This document shows, piece by piece, positions 15,387-22,959 of a stretch of DNA of 34,334 bases (the first letter of the stretch is position 1; each line of letters starts with the position of its first letter). Both the position numbers and the translations under genes were made by a program. The stretch comes from Bacteroidales bacterium UBA4345 (GTDB lineage Bacteria > Bacteroidota > Bacteroidia > Bacteroidales > Paludibacteraceae), in assembly GCA_002396385.1 (NCBI GenBank), contig DGTD01000088.1, positions 1 through 34,334 on the forward strand, in the 5' to 3' direction. The notes below the pieces were generated by a model. That model saw only the letters and a program-made list of their open reading frames with translations. It was not told the origin of the DNA and did no database searches.

Positions 15387-17560
15387 TTACAGCACCCTAT
15401 AATTTTGTACCACTTTCTGACAAAGTTTTCTTCCCTGATTGGGCTGATAAAATATCACATGACATTCCTTTTGAGGATGGAGAAGACGGTATTATAACAT
15501 TAACAATTGAAAACAAAACTCCCTTATTTACCAAAGACGGGAAAGCAAATGAATGGTCAAGCCATATTGTTGACGACAAAGGAAATAAACACTACTTTAT
15601 ACCAGGAACAACCTTAAAAGGCTGTTTTCGCAGTGTGATGGAAATCCTCTCTTTCTCAAAGATGAACCATTTTAACAATGATTCATTCGGCTATAGAAGT
15701 TTCACCACTCAAATTAAAGGCGTTAACTACAGTTCCGACATAAAAAAAGCGAAATGCTGTGGTTGGTTATACAAAGATGGTGATAACTATTATATTAGAG
15801 AATGTTCTAAAGGGATTCAGAAAATAACGCACAGGCAACTAAAATTAAAATTTCCTGATTTTAATCGGGGAGCAGACCACCAAACAGCAGAAATCAAACA
15901 AAAAAGTTTGTGTGACGGCAATCCTCTATATCCCACTCTTACCGCAAGAGAGGGAGAAATTACCTATCAAGAGAACAAAGTTGAAAAAATTGTTCCTGAA
16001 GGGGAGTACCATATTGTCTGTACTGGATTCATAAAAAATAAAAGAATAGAATACCTTTTTTCTACTGAAACAGCAGAACAAATCCTGAAAGTTAGTAGAG
16101 ACGTTTTCATATCTTTTGACTCTGTTCACAGTCATTCGCCCTATTATGGCGGTCAAAATGGGAAAGATGGTTTTTTAAAATGCCGACTAAAAACAGGAAG
16201 TTCTATTCCAGTATTTTTCGAAAAGGATAATGGTATTGTCAAGACAATTGGAATAACAAGAATGTATAGATATCCATTCAAAAACTCTGTTAGAGATGGG
16301 ATAACCAATACTTCGAAAGAACATTCCAACAATGACAAGATGGATCTTTGCGAATGTATATTCGGATATATCAGCAAACAAAAACAATACAAGGGTAGAG
16401 TTCACATTGGAAACGCATTTTGTCAAGATACAATTTTAGATAATGATTGTGAGATAAAAGAAGGTGTTTTTGGTCAACCGCGCGCCTCATACTATCCGCT
16501 ATACCTAAAACAATCGGCAAATTCAGTAACAAATTATAGTTCCCCAAATGCAACAATTGCAGGGCGAAAAAGATATAGAATTACCAAAGATTTCGTCACA
16601 TTACCAATCTCTGTAGGGAATGGTAATGAGAATATGCTTGTAAGATTTCGTCCTTTACCAGCAAACAACAAATTCATATGTAAAATAATTGTCCACAATC
16701 TTAAAAAGTCAGAGATCGGAGCTTTGTTGTCTGCAATTTCATTCAATAAGACAGAAGGAACCTATCATAATATTGGTTTAGCAAAATCTTATGGATATGG
16801 AACTATTTCCTGCCAAGCAAATTTGTCTCAACATTTTAAATATACTACAGATGATTACATTAAAGCATTTAACGAAGACATTTCTGCTTTTCTCCAAATT
16901 AATGGTTCCAGAATATGTATTGAAGAATGTCTGAACAAATTAGTATCCATTGCGTCTGCGACACACACCACGCAAGAAATGAAACAAATGTCTTTCAAAG
17001 AATGTGAAGTTTATAAAGAAGACAGAAACTTTAGTACACTACAAGAAAGTTCAAAAACGTTTAATCTACTCATCAACGAGTCTGATATATTAGAAAAGAA
17101 ACTAAAAGAACAGAAAGCAAAAGAAGAAGCAGAAGAAGCTATAAGAATCCAAAAGAAGACCGAATTAGATAACATACTGCAAGAGGCAGAAACACTAGAA
17201 GAGGCAAAAAATTACGAAGAGGCCATAAGAAAATACAAACTATATATAGAACGAGGCGGAGATGACGTTTCTTACAAAATAGACAATTGTATCCACAAAA
17301 TAAAGGAACAGCAGAGAATACTCAATTCCCCTATATGCGATACACTGACAACTTCATCTTTTGGTGCTTTTGTGGGTAGTTTGAAAAAATGGAAGAACAA
17401 TCACAACAATGAAATCTCGTCCAGCGATTTGGAAAGTGCTTTCAATGTCTTAAAAGAAAATATATCAAAAATGTCAGATATAAAGAAAAAGAAGAAAGAA
17501 CTCAAAAAAGTTCTTGGTGATGAATTGGGAACTGAATGGTTGCACAAATTAAATCTTTAA
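15383..17560 (+). CDS. Large RAMP protein (TIGR03986-like) with C-terminal coiled-coil extension
   Basis: This 725-residue protein is the largest RAMP subunit of the complex. The N-terminal part has LTIENKTPLFTKDG and HYFIPGTTLKGCFRSVMEIL (about 67-86), as in TIGR03986 RAMPs. A second RAMP-like glycine loop, LAKSYGYGTI, lies near residue 465. After about residue 565 the sequence becomes a charged helix (KKLKEQKAKEEAEEA) followed by a TPR-like helical hairpin (AKNYEEAIRKYKLYIERGG) and a lysine-rich end, an extension that could contact partner proteins. AGGAG at 15370-15374 is a plausible ribosome site. It is the last gene of the effector block, followed by a 318-base gap. Confidence 0.8.
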   Translation: MITAPYNFVPLSDKVFFPDWADKISHDIPFEDGEDGIITLTIENKTPLFTKDGKANEWSSHIVDDKGNKHYFIPGTTLKGCFRSVMEILSFSKMNHFNNDSFGYRSFTTQIKGVNYSSDIKKAKCCGWLYKDGDNYYIRECSKGIQKITHRQLKLKFPDFNRGADHQTAEIKQKSLCDGNPLYPTLTAREGEITYQENKVEKIVPEGEYHIVCTGFIKNKRIEYLFSTETAEQILKVSRDVFISFDSVHSHSPYYGGQNGKDGFLKCRLKTGSSIPVFFEKDNGIVKTIGITRMYRYPFKNSVRDGITNTSKEHSNNDKMDLCECIFGYISKQKQYKGRVHIGNAFCQDTILDNDCEIKEGVFGQPRASYYPLYLKQSANSVTNYSSPNATIAGRKRYRITKDFVTLPISVGNGNENMLVRFRPLPANNKFICKIIVHNLKKSEIGALLSAISFNKTEGTYHNIGLAKSYGYGTISCQANLSQHFKYTTDDYIKAFNEDISAFLQINGSRICIEECLNKLVSIASATHTTQEMKQMSFKECEVYKEDRNFSTLQESSKTFNLLINESDILEKKLKEQKAKEEAEEAIRIQKKTELDNILQEAETLEEAKNYEEAIRKYKLYIERGGDDVSYKIDNCIHKIKEQQRILNSPICDTLTTSSFGAFVGSLKKWKNNHNNEISSSDLESAFNVLKENISKMSDIKKKKKELKKVLGDELGTEWLHKLNL

Positions 17561-17631
17561 AGTTGTCATCACTTGTTGGTTCTGACACCTCCACTCGCTG
17601 GTTCAACGAGATTATTCATCCTTAAAGATTC

Positions 17632-17657
17632 ATTTTGTTCTATACTCCGAACAAAAT
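17632..17657. promoter_or_regulatory. Operator-like palindrome 1
   Basis: The perfect 9-base arms ATTTTGTTC and GAACAAAAT flank 8 bases, total 26 bp. It shares the ATTTTGT-N12-ACAAAAT frame with the three other palindromes in this gap. Palindrome 2 begins exactly 33 bases later. Confidence 0.65.
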
Positions 17658-17664
17658 TACCTAT

Positions 17665-17690
17665 ATTTTGTTTTGCAATCAAAACAAAAT
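17665..17690. promoter_or_regulatory. Operator-like palindrome 2
   Basis: The perfect 11-base arms ATTTTGTTTTG and CAAAACAAAAT flank a 4-base centre (CAAT), total 26 bp. This is the most symmetric of the four and could also form a hairpin. Confidence 0.7.
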
Positions 17691-17697
17691 GATTCAA

Positions 17698-17740
17698 TTG
17701 TCCTATTTGTAGACTTTCTTTCTACAAGTAGGACAAATTG
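17698..17740 (+). terminator. Stem-loop, possible terminator of the effector operon
   Basis: The 16-base arms (17698-17713 and 17721-17736) pair with one mismatch around a 7-base loop: TTGTCCTATTTGTAGA with TCTACAAGTAGGACAA. There is no immediate T run; TTTTTT occurs only near 17754-17759. It may be a terminator for the cas operon or a further regulatory element, since it begins 33 bases after palindrome 2. Confidence 0.4.
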
Positions 17741-17814
17741 TTATAAATTGATATTTTTTACGGATTTAAAGGACATTCTTAATGATATATTAGTTAGAAT
17801 AATTAATAAATAGT

Positions 17815-17822
17815 TAAATTTG
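17815..17822 (+). promoter_or_regulatory. -7 element of the accessory operon promoter
   Basis: TAAATTTG matches TAnnTTTG and overlaps palindrome 3. A start site near 17829 would give a leader of about 50 bases that contains palindrome 4. A regulator bound at palindromes 3 and 4 would therefore block initiation or early elongation. Confidence 0.5.
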
Positions 17823-17842
17823 TCTTATCTATTGAACAAAAT
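17817..17842. promoter_or_regulatory. Operator-like palindrome 3
   Basis: AATTTGT and ACAAAAT flank 12 bases, total 26 bp, with one mismatch from the shared half-site. It overlaps the promoter -7 element. Palindrome 4 begins exactly 33 bases later, the same offset as in the first pair. Confidence 0.5.
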
Positions 17843-17849
17843 TTGATTA

Positions 17850-17875
17850 ATTTTGTCTTGTATACAAAACAAAAT
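17850..17875. promoter_or_regulatory. Operator-like palindrome 4
   Basis: ATTTTGTCTTG and CAAAACAAAAT surround a TATA centre, 26 bp with a single mismatched pair. It ends 3 bases before the ATG of the ATPase gene, so it would also occlude ribosome entry if folded in RNA. Confidence 0.65.
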
Positions 17876-17878
17876 TAC

Positions 17879-19168
17879 ATGTTGGACGTAAATCAGATTA
17901 AAACAGTCCTTCGCTCCAACGAGGTCATGGTGGAGAATGTGAAGGTTGTACATCGGGATTTTAAATTCTACGATGGGGCTAATTTTGTGCTTGTTGGAGT
18001 GAGGCGTGCAGGTAAGTCCTTCCTTTTGTTTCAACAGATGCAACATCTGTTAAACAATGGGAAGACTTGGAAGGATATGCTATACGTCAATTTTGAAGAT
18101 GATCGACTTTTAGGATTTGAAACATCTGATTTCGAGCGGCTTTTAGAGGCCCACGCTTCTATGAGCGGTAGCGATGAACCTCCAATACTGTTCCTTGACG
18201 AGATTCAAAACATTGAAGGGTGGCATAAGTTCGCACGACGGCTGGCGGACCACAAATACCGGGTCTACATCACAGGTTCAAACGCAAAGATGCTGGGTTC
18301 TGATGCGCAGACAACTTTGGGCGGTCGCTATGTGGTGAAAACTATTTTCCCTTATAGCTATCACGAATTTTTGAATGCCAATGGTGCCAGTTTGTCTGAG
18401 GAACAGTTACTTCTGACAAATGAAAAGGCAAAAATGAATCGGTTTCTTGAAGAATACTTGTGTTATGGTGGTTTCCCAGAATGTGCAACTTCTCCAGCCA
18501 AAACCGAATACCTGATGTCGGTATATCAAAAAATATATTTAGGTGATATTGCATCGCGTCATAAAATCGGGAACACATTCGCTTTGCGTTTGATGTTCAA
18601 GAAATTGGCGGAAAGTGTAAAGCAACCCATTTCTTTTTCACGCTTGACGTCTTTAATATCTTCAACAGGAACCAAATTCTCAAAAAGCACGGCCATAAAC
18701 TATATGGAGTATTCCAAAGATGCTTTCTTAATCATGCCAATACAGAATATGGCTGACAATTTTACGGAGAGGGAGACAAATATGAAGTATTATTTTGTCG
18801 ATAACGGCATAATTTCTCTTTTGACATTGGATAATCGTACTACGCTGCTTGAAAATATGGTTGCTTTAGCCTTGTGGCGAAAATATGAAGCATTTGAAAA
18901 TACAGTTTTTTTCTATAATCACAATATAGAGGTCGATTTTGTCATTCCCGAGCATGGGCTTGCCATACAGGTTTGCTATGATCTGGGCGAAAAGGGTTCC
19001 GAAACTTATATTCGGGAAACACAGGCTTTATTGAAACTCGGAAAAAAATTCAGTGCATACGAGCGACTTATTATACTAACATATTCTGACAAAGAGTATC
19101 AAATAAATGCGGACGACAAAACGATTGAAGTGATGAATGTGGGGAAATGGCTGTTAAATAATACTTGA
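17879..19168 (+). CDS. AAA ATPase with C-terminal DUF4143 domain
   Basis: This 429-residue P-loop ATPase belongs to the AAA_14/DUF4143 group, common in Bacteroidota but of unsettled function. It has a Walker A motif GVRRAGKS (about 40-47) and a Walker B ILFLDEI (103-109). An arginine-rich TGSNAKMLGSDAQTTLGGRY sensor region follows, then a winged-helix-like middle. The C-terminal DUF4143 part has a PD-(D/E)XK-like fold pattern, but where ExK is expected it reads QVC (364-366) after D353, so nuclease activity is doubtful. I chose the ATG at 17879; the upstream 12 codons would begin with ATT inside the palindromes. It ends 4 bases before cad1, so it heads the accessory operon. Its role there is unknown. 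Confidence 0.85.
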   Translation: MLDVNQIKTVLRSNEVMVENVKVVHRDFKFYDGANFVLVGVRRAGKSFLLFQQMQHLLNNGKTWKDMLYVNFEDDRLLGFETSDFERLLEAHASMSGSDEPPILFLDEIQNIEGWHKFARRLADHKYRVYITGSNAKMLGSDAQTTLGGRYVVKTIFPYSYHEFLNANGASLSEEQLLLTNEKAKMNRFLEEYLCYGGFPECATSPAKTEYLMSVYQKIYLGDIASRHKIGNTFALRLMFKKLAESVKQPISFSRLTSLISSTGTKFSKSTAINYMEYSKDAFLIMPIQNMADNFTERETNMKYYFVDNGIISLLTLDNRTTLLENMVALALWRKYEAFENTVFFYNHNIEVDFVIPEHGLAIQVCYDLGEKGSETYIRETQALLKLGKKFSAYERLIILTYSDKEYQINADDKTIEVMNVGKWLLNNT

Positions 19169-19172
19169 TTGG

Positions 19173-21230
19173 ATGAAATTGAACAAGATGAATATACTCA
19201 TATCTGCCCTAGGTGCAACACCTGATATTATAGAAGAGACCATTGGCATTTTCAACTATAACGAAAATGTTGAATTTTATCAGGGAAATACTACTGTGAA
19301 GGCTCTCCGAAATGACCTTGAGCGTGTGGACGAAGTGTGGCTTGTGGCAACCGACCAAAAGCATAAGGACTTGTCAAATGGCAAGCAGATTCTCTCTTTA
19401 CAGGAGAGTTTTGACTACATTTGTCGAAATTGTGCCCAATATAATGTTCACATCCGGATTTTCGTGCTGGATGGTGTCGACGACATAGTAAACGAGGACG
19501 ATGCACGAGCCTTTCATGACTTGCTTCTCCGTGTAGTTGCCTATGCTCATCAACAAAATGTGGGCGGCAAGCTATATTTATCGCTGGCATGCGGAAGGAA
19601 AACAATGAGCACCGATATGCAAGATGCCGCCTATATTTTTGGATGTGACAACCTTTTGCATGTGTTGGGCGACAAAAAAGAGGCTTCACACCCTATGTTG
19701 ATGGGTAGTGTTCCTCCTAACGAAGCTATTCGTGTACAAAATGTTGAGTTCGATTCTGATTTGGTGTTGCGCTGTAAGCCTTCTACCTCTTTTTTGAATG
19801 ATGTTGAAGAACAAAAACAGCAGTCCCAACATTTCTATACCTCCTATTATCTTGATGAGAAGGAAACCCGCTCAAACTTCCACATCTTGTATACTTTGCC
19901 ACCTTCAAAAATCAAACAACTAAAAGAAACAAAGTTGGGTGTTTGTCGAGAGAAGGAAAAAGAAGAACTGGATTGGTTGAGACAACTACCAAAGAGCGAT
20001 TTGCATTGCCATTTGGGCGGTGCTTTGTCTCCTTCCGACTTAGTTCAAGTGGCGGAACTGCCAGACTGGTATCAAGAGGAATTTTGTGAGCTGTCCCCTA
20101 GGTATGGGCTCTATTTAAACACAGATATGACTGGCAATTTCTCAAAGTTAGTGTCAGATGGATGGAAAGAAACCGTACGACAGATAGCGAACGACTTGAG
20201 TGTGCCAAGATATGCCATATCTTCTTCTTTGTTAAATCATTTTAAAGGGAAAGAAGATGAACTTAAAAAATTGTGGTATGGTGAGTATTGCGATGAAACA
20301 CAATTTTGTGGCATCGGCATTGAAAAATATGAGAAACTGGGTGATTTACAGGGTTCGATGCTCCTTGATTTTTCTTGGGGATTGAAACAAGCTGTAAAAG
20401 CTTTGTTGGAACGTTGTTACTCTGAGAATGTGAAATATTTGGAGATTCGTTGTTCCCCTTTTAATTACGTAAATGTTGATTATGACTTTGATGCTTCAAC
20501 AATTGTAAAGATGATTTGTAAAATATTGGAGCAGGCCTATCCAAAGGTGGAAACATCGCTTATTTTCATCATATCTAGACATCGTGGTGATGTGTCGGCC
20601 AGTTATGTCGATTTGGTTAAGCAGTTGAAGGATGAGCCACTTTTCAGAAAGTTTTTCCGTGGATTCGACCTTGCAGGCAACGAAAGCATCAAAACACCTG
20701 AAGAACTTCGGAATTCTTTTATGGAGATTATGAAAGAGTGCTATAATATTACCATCCACGCCGGCGAGACAGAGTCTGTTGAGAGCATTTGGCAGGCCGT
20801 TTATCACTTGAATGCCGAACGTATCGGTCATGGCTTGCACTTGCTTGACAACGAGGATTTGCTGACCAAATTTCTGGAGCGAGGGATTTCGGTGGAACTT
20901 TGTCCGTCAAGCAATTTCCAGATAGTAGGCTTCCGTGACAACTATTTAAAAGAGACGGAAGTTTTGCCCGAGTATCCGCTGAAGGCCTATCTCGAAAAAG
21001 AACTCAAGGTCAGTGTGAACACTGACGACCCAGGCATTTCACTTACCGACATGACTCATGAACTCCACAAAGCCGCACGAATGACATGTGGTGGACTTTC
21101 GAAATGGGACATTCTGCAATTGATATGCAATGGTTTCCGTTCCGCTTTTTATCCCTATGAGCAGAAGAAACAACTGATGCGTATGGTGGAACGTGAAATT
21201 GGCGAATTGATTAATAAAGGCGTATTATGA
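19173..21230 (+). CDS. cad1: Cad1: CARF-fused adenosine deaminase of type III CRISPR
   Basis: This 685-residue effector has an N-terminal CARF sensor (LISALGATPDIIEETIG at 9-25; the second ligand motif ACGRKTMSTDMQDA at 139-152) and a C-terminal metal-dependent adenosine deaminase domain. The deaminase site is complete: H278 and H280 in LHCHLGG, H529 and E532 in IHAGET, H553 in RIGHGLHL, D618 and D619 in NTDDPG. FDLAGNE at 498-504 is also ADA-like. About 110 extra residues lie between HCH and the GSMLLDF region. Members of this family are reported to turn ATP into ITP when the CARF binds cA4 or cA6, arresting growth. The stop overlaps the Nudix start (ATGA), which indicates coupled translation. 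An alternative start is M6. Confidence 0.95.
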   Translation: MKLNKMNILISALGATPDIIEETIGIFNYNENVEFYQGNTTVKALRNDLERVDEVWLVATDQKHKDLSNGKQILSLQESFDYICRNCAQYNVHIRIFVLDGVDDIVNEDDARAFHDLLLRVVAYAHQQNVGGKLYLSLACGRKTMSTDMQDAAYIFGCDNLLHVLGDKKEASHPMLMGSVPPNEAIRVQNVEFDSDLVLRCKPSTSFLNDVEEQKQQSQHFYTSYYLDEKETRSNFHILYTLPPSKIKQLKETKLGVCREKEKEELDWLRQLPKSDLHCHLGGALSPSDLVQVAELPDWYQEEFCELSPRYGLYLNTDMTGNFSKLVSDGWKETVRQIANDLSVPRYAISSSLLNHFKGKEDELKKLWYGEYCDETQFCGIGIEKYEKLGDLQGSMLLDFSWGLKQAVKALLERCYSENVKYLEIRCSPFNYVNVDYDFDASTIVKMICKILEQAYPKVETSLIFIISRHRGDVSASYVDLVKQLKDEPLFRKFFRGFDLAGNESIKTPEELRNSFMEIMKECYNITIHAGETESVESIWQAVYHLNAERIGHGLHLLDNEDLLTKFLERGISVELCPSSNFQIVGFRDNYLKETEVLPEYPLKAYLEKELKVSVNTDDPGISLTDMTHELHKAARMTCGGLSKWDILQLICNGFRSAFYPYEQKKQLMRMVEREIGELINKGVL

Positions 21231-21805
21231 AAAAAGAAAATGTACTTTGTGTTCCTGTCATTTCTCTTACCGATGAATTCGATATAAAGGCAGGTTACTG
21301 GCCTACAAATAAAGACAGTATTAACAAACTTCCATTCATATTCAAGGCAAGAGAACTCGCCGAATGCGATTTCTCACACAAGCAACTCATTGCCTACGCC
21401 CTTGTGTTCAACGAAAGAGGTGAGCTACTCCACTACCAGCGTTGTGGTAGCGAAAAACGACTGAAAGGCATATGGTCGGCTGGAATTGGCGGCCACACCA
21501 ACGACCACGACAAAGGTGACACCTTGTACGACACTCTTACTAATGGTCTGCTTAGGGAATTTGAAGAAGAAACCGGATTGAAAATCAAGTTAGACGATAT
21601 TGAACTGCTTGGTATGATTAACGAAGAACAAACCGAAGTGGGGCACTGCCACACTGGCGTAGTATTCAAAATTACCGTGAACCCCGAAAATTTGCTTCTC
21701 GATGCAGAAATAGGGAATCCACAATGGGAAACCCCTGAATTATTAAATCTAGCAAATTTCGAACTTTGGTCGGGTTTAGCTATAAAGCTAACAAACTGTA
21801 AATAA
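21227..21805 (+). CDS. Nudix hydrolase partnered with Cad1
   Basis: This 192-residue protein has a Nudix fold, with strands YALVFNERGELLHYQR (57-72) and GIGGHTNDHD (86-95). The catalytic helix REFEEETGL (110-118) matches the REUxEExGU half of the Nudix box exactly. The first half is irregular: the GG and the helix are separated by an insertion of several residues, and the usual Glu position is D102. Nudix enzymes coded next to the CRISPR deaminase are reported to hydrolyse ITP to IMP, so this protein probably completes ATP depletion. The 4-base overlap with cad1 supports a shared task. Other Nudix substrates cannot be excluded from sequence. Confidence 0.88.
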   Translation: MKKENVLCVPVISLTDEFDIKAGYWPTNKDSINKLPFIFKARELAECDFSHKQLIAYALVFNERGELLHYQRCGSEKRLKGIWSAGIGGHTNDHDKGDTLYDTLTNGLLREFEEETGLKIKLDDIELLGMINEEQTEVGHCHTGVVFKITVNPENLLLDAEIGNPQWETPELLNLANFELWSGLAIKLTNCK

Positions 21806-21812
21806 ATAGAAC

Positions 21813-22949
21813 ATGCGAATACTTTTATCAATACTTTCCGATTATCTGCAACCCAATTTCCTACTCATAAAGGAAATGGAAGGACATTATGACGAGTTGG
21901 TTTTCGTCAGCACACCCGAAATGGAGAAAAAAGAGAAAGGTGTTCATTTGGAAAAGGCCTTAAACCTTGAACCAAATTCGATCAAAAGGATAATTACCAC
22001 CGAAGACGATTTCAAAACTACGACCGACACTCTTTTCTCACAATTGCCTACAGAAGAAGGGACTACCTACATCGTAAACATAACAGGTGGCACGAAACTA
22101 CTTTCACTGGCGCTCTATGAATATCTGAAAAACAAGAACGCCACTTTCTACTATATTCCAATTGGGAAAAACACCATTAGGAATATAGACAATACAGAAA
22201 TTGAGCAACTGAGTTACAGAATGAACCTCAAAGAATACCTAACCCTAAGTGGACTGAGTTTCGAAAGCGACAATCGCCTGATACACACTGCCACCGAAAC
22301 TGAAGGTCTGTTTGGCCTATGTAAAGACAAAGGCTTCAATATGTCGAGGATAACGAAAATAAAAAATGCCCACGAACAACCAACTGCGGAAGACAAAAGA
22401 TACTATAGCGGCACATGGTTTGAAGAATATTGTTACAACCGCTTGAAAAAAGAGTTGAAACTCGATGATAAATTCATCTGCAAAAGCGCTAAAATTTTTA
22501 GAAAGGGGTCTGAAACAAATGACAACGAGATTGACATTATGTTTATGAAAGAGAACCTACTCTATATGGCAGAATGCAAAGTTACGACATTTGGAAAATT
22601 CACGTCTCCTAAAGATACGATTGAAGAATACCTTTACAAACTGGCTGCTATTGCAAAAGATTTTGGCCTTAGGGTAAACTCGTTCTTACTGACTCTACAA
22701 GACACCACCAAAATGTCACCAGAATCTCTAAAAAATTTGAAGAAAAGAATGAAGATTCTAGGAATTAAGGACCTAATCGATTGCAACAGATTTAGCATGA
22801 ACGAACATTTATTGGCAGAAAACAAAGATGTAGTTTCTATAAAAACTCCTATTCATAATGGAGAAGAAAAATTACCCTCTACACCTTCCTTTGTAAGGAC
22901 AGAGGTTCCAAAACTGAATGTTAAAATATTAGGTAAAATAAAACTTTAA
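21813..22949 (+). CDS. can2: Card1/Can2-type CARF nuclease
   Basis: This 378-residue protein has a CARF domain (about 1-145) with the ligand-binding motif NITGGTK (89-95). A connecting helical part follows, then a PD-(D/E)XK nuclease domain. The catalytic residues are visible as NEID (D241) and AECK (E254, K256), with the upstream acidic TWFEEY helix (201-206). Architecture and length match Card1/Can2 (DUF1887), which on cA4 binding nicks or degrades single-stranded DNA and/or RNA. After about residue 345 there is a less conserved lysine/proline-rich tail. It starts 7 bases after the Nudix stop. The family is secure; its preferred ligand and nucleic acid are not decidable here. Confidence 0.9.
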   Translation: MRILLSILSDYLQPNFLLIKEMEGHYDELVFVSTPEMEKKEKGVHLEKALNLEPNSIKRIITTEDDFKTTTDTLFSQLPTEEGTTYIVNITGGTKLLSLALYEYLKNKNATFYYIPIGKNTIRNIDNTEIEQLSYRMNLKEYLTLSGLSFESDNRLIHTATETEGLFGLCKDKGFNMSRITKIKNAHEQPTAEDKRYYSGTWFEEYCYNRLKKELKLDDKFICKSAKIFRKGSETNDNEIDIMFMKENLLYMAECKVTTFGKFTSPKDTIEEYLYKLAAIAKDFGLRVNSFLLTLQDTTKMSPESLKNLKKRMKILGIKDLIDCNRFSMNEHLLAENKDVVSIKTPIHNGEEKLPSTPSFVRTEVPKLNVKILGKIKL

Positions 22950-22959
22950 AAGAATATAT

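Larger units (their letters stand above)
17561..17878. other. Intergenic control region between effector block and accessory operon
   Basis: This 318-base AT-rich gap contains four 26-bp palindromes in two pairs, one strong stem-loop between the pairs, and a TAAATTTG promoter element. No coding frame is evident. The concentration of inverted repeats makes it the most likely control point for the CARF effector operon. Confidence 0.7.

Noticed and set aside
17840..17878. Earlier in-frame start (ATT) for the DUF4143 ATPase
   Set aside because: It uses a rare start codon inside a palindrome; the ATG at 17879 gives the family-like N-terminus.
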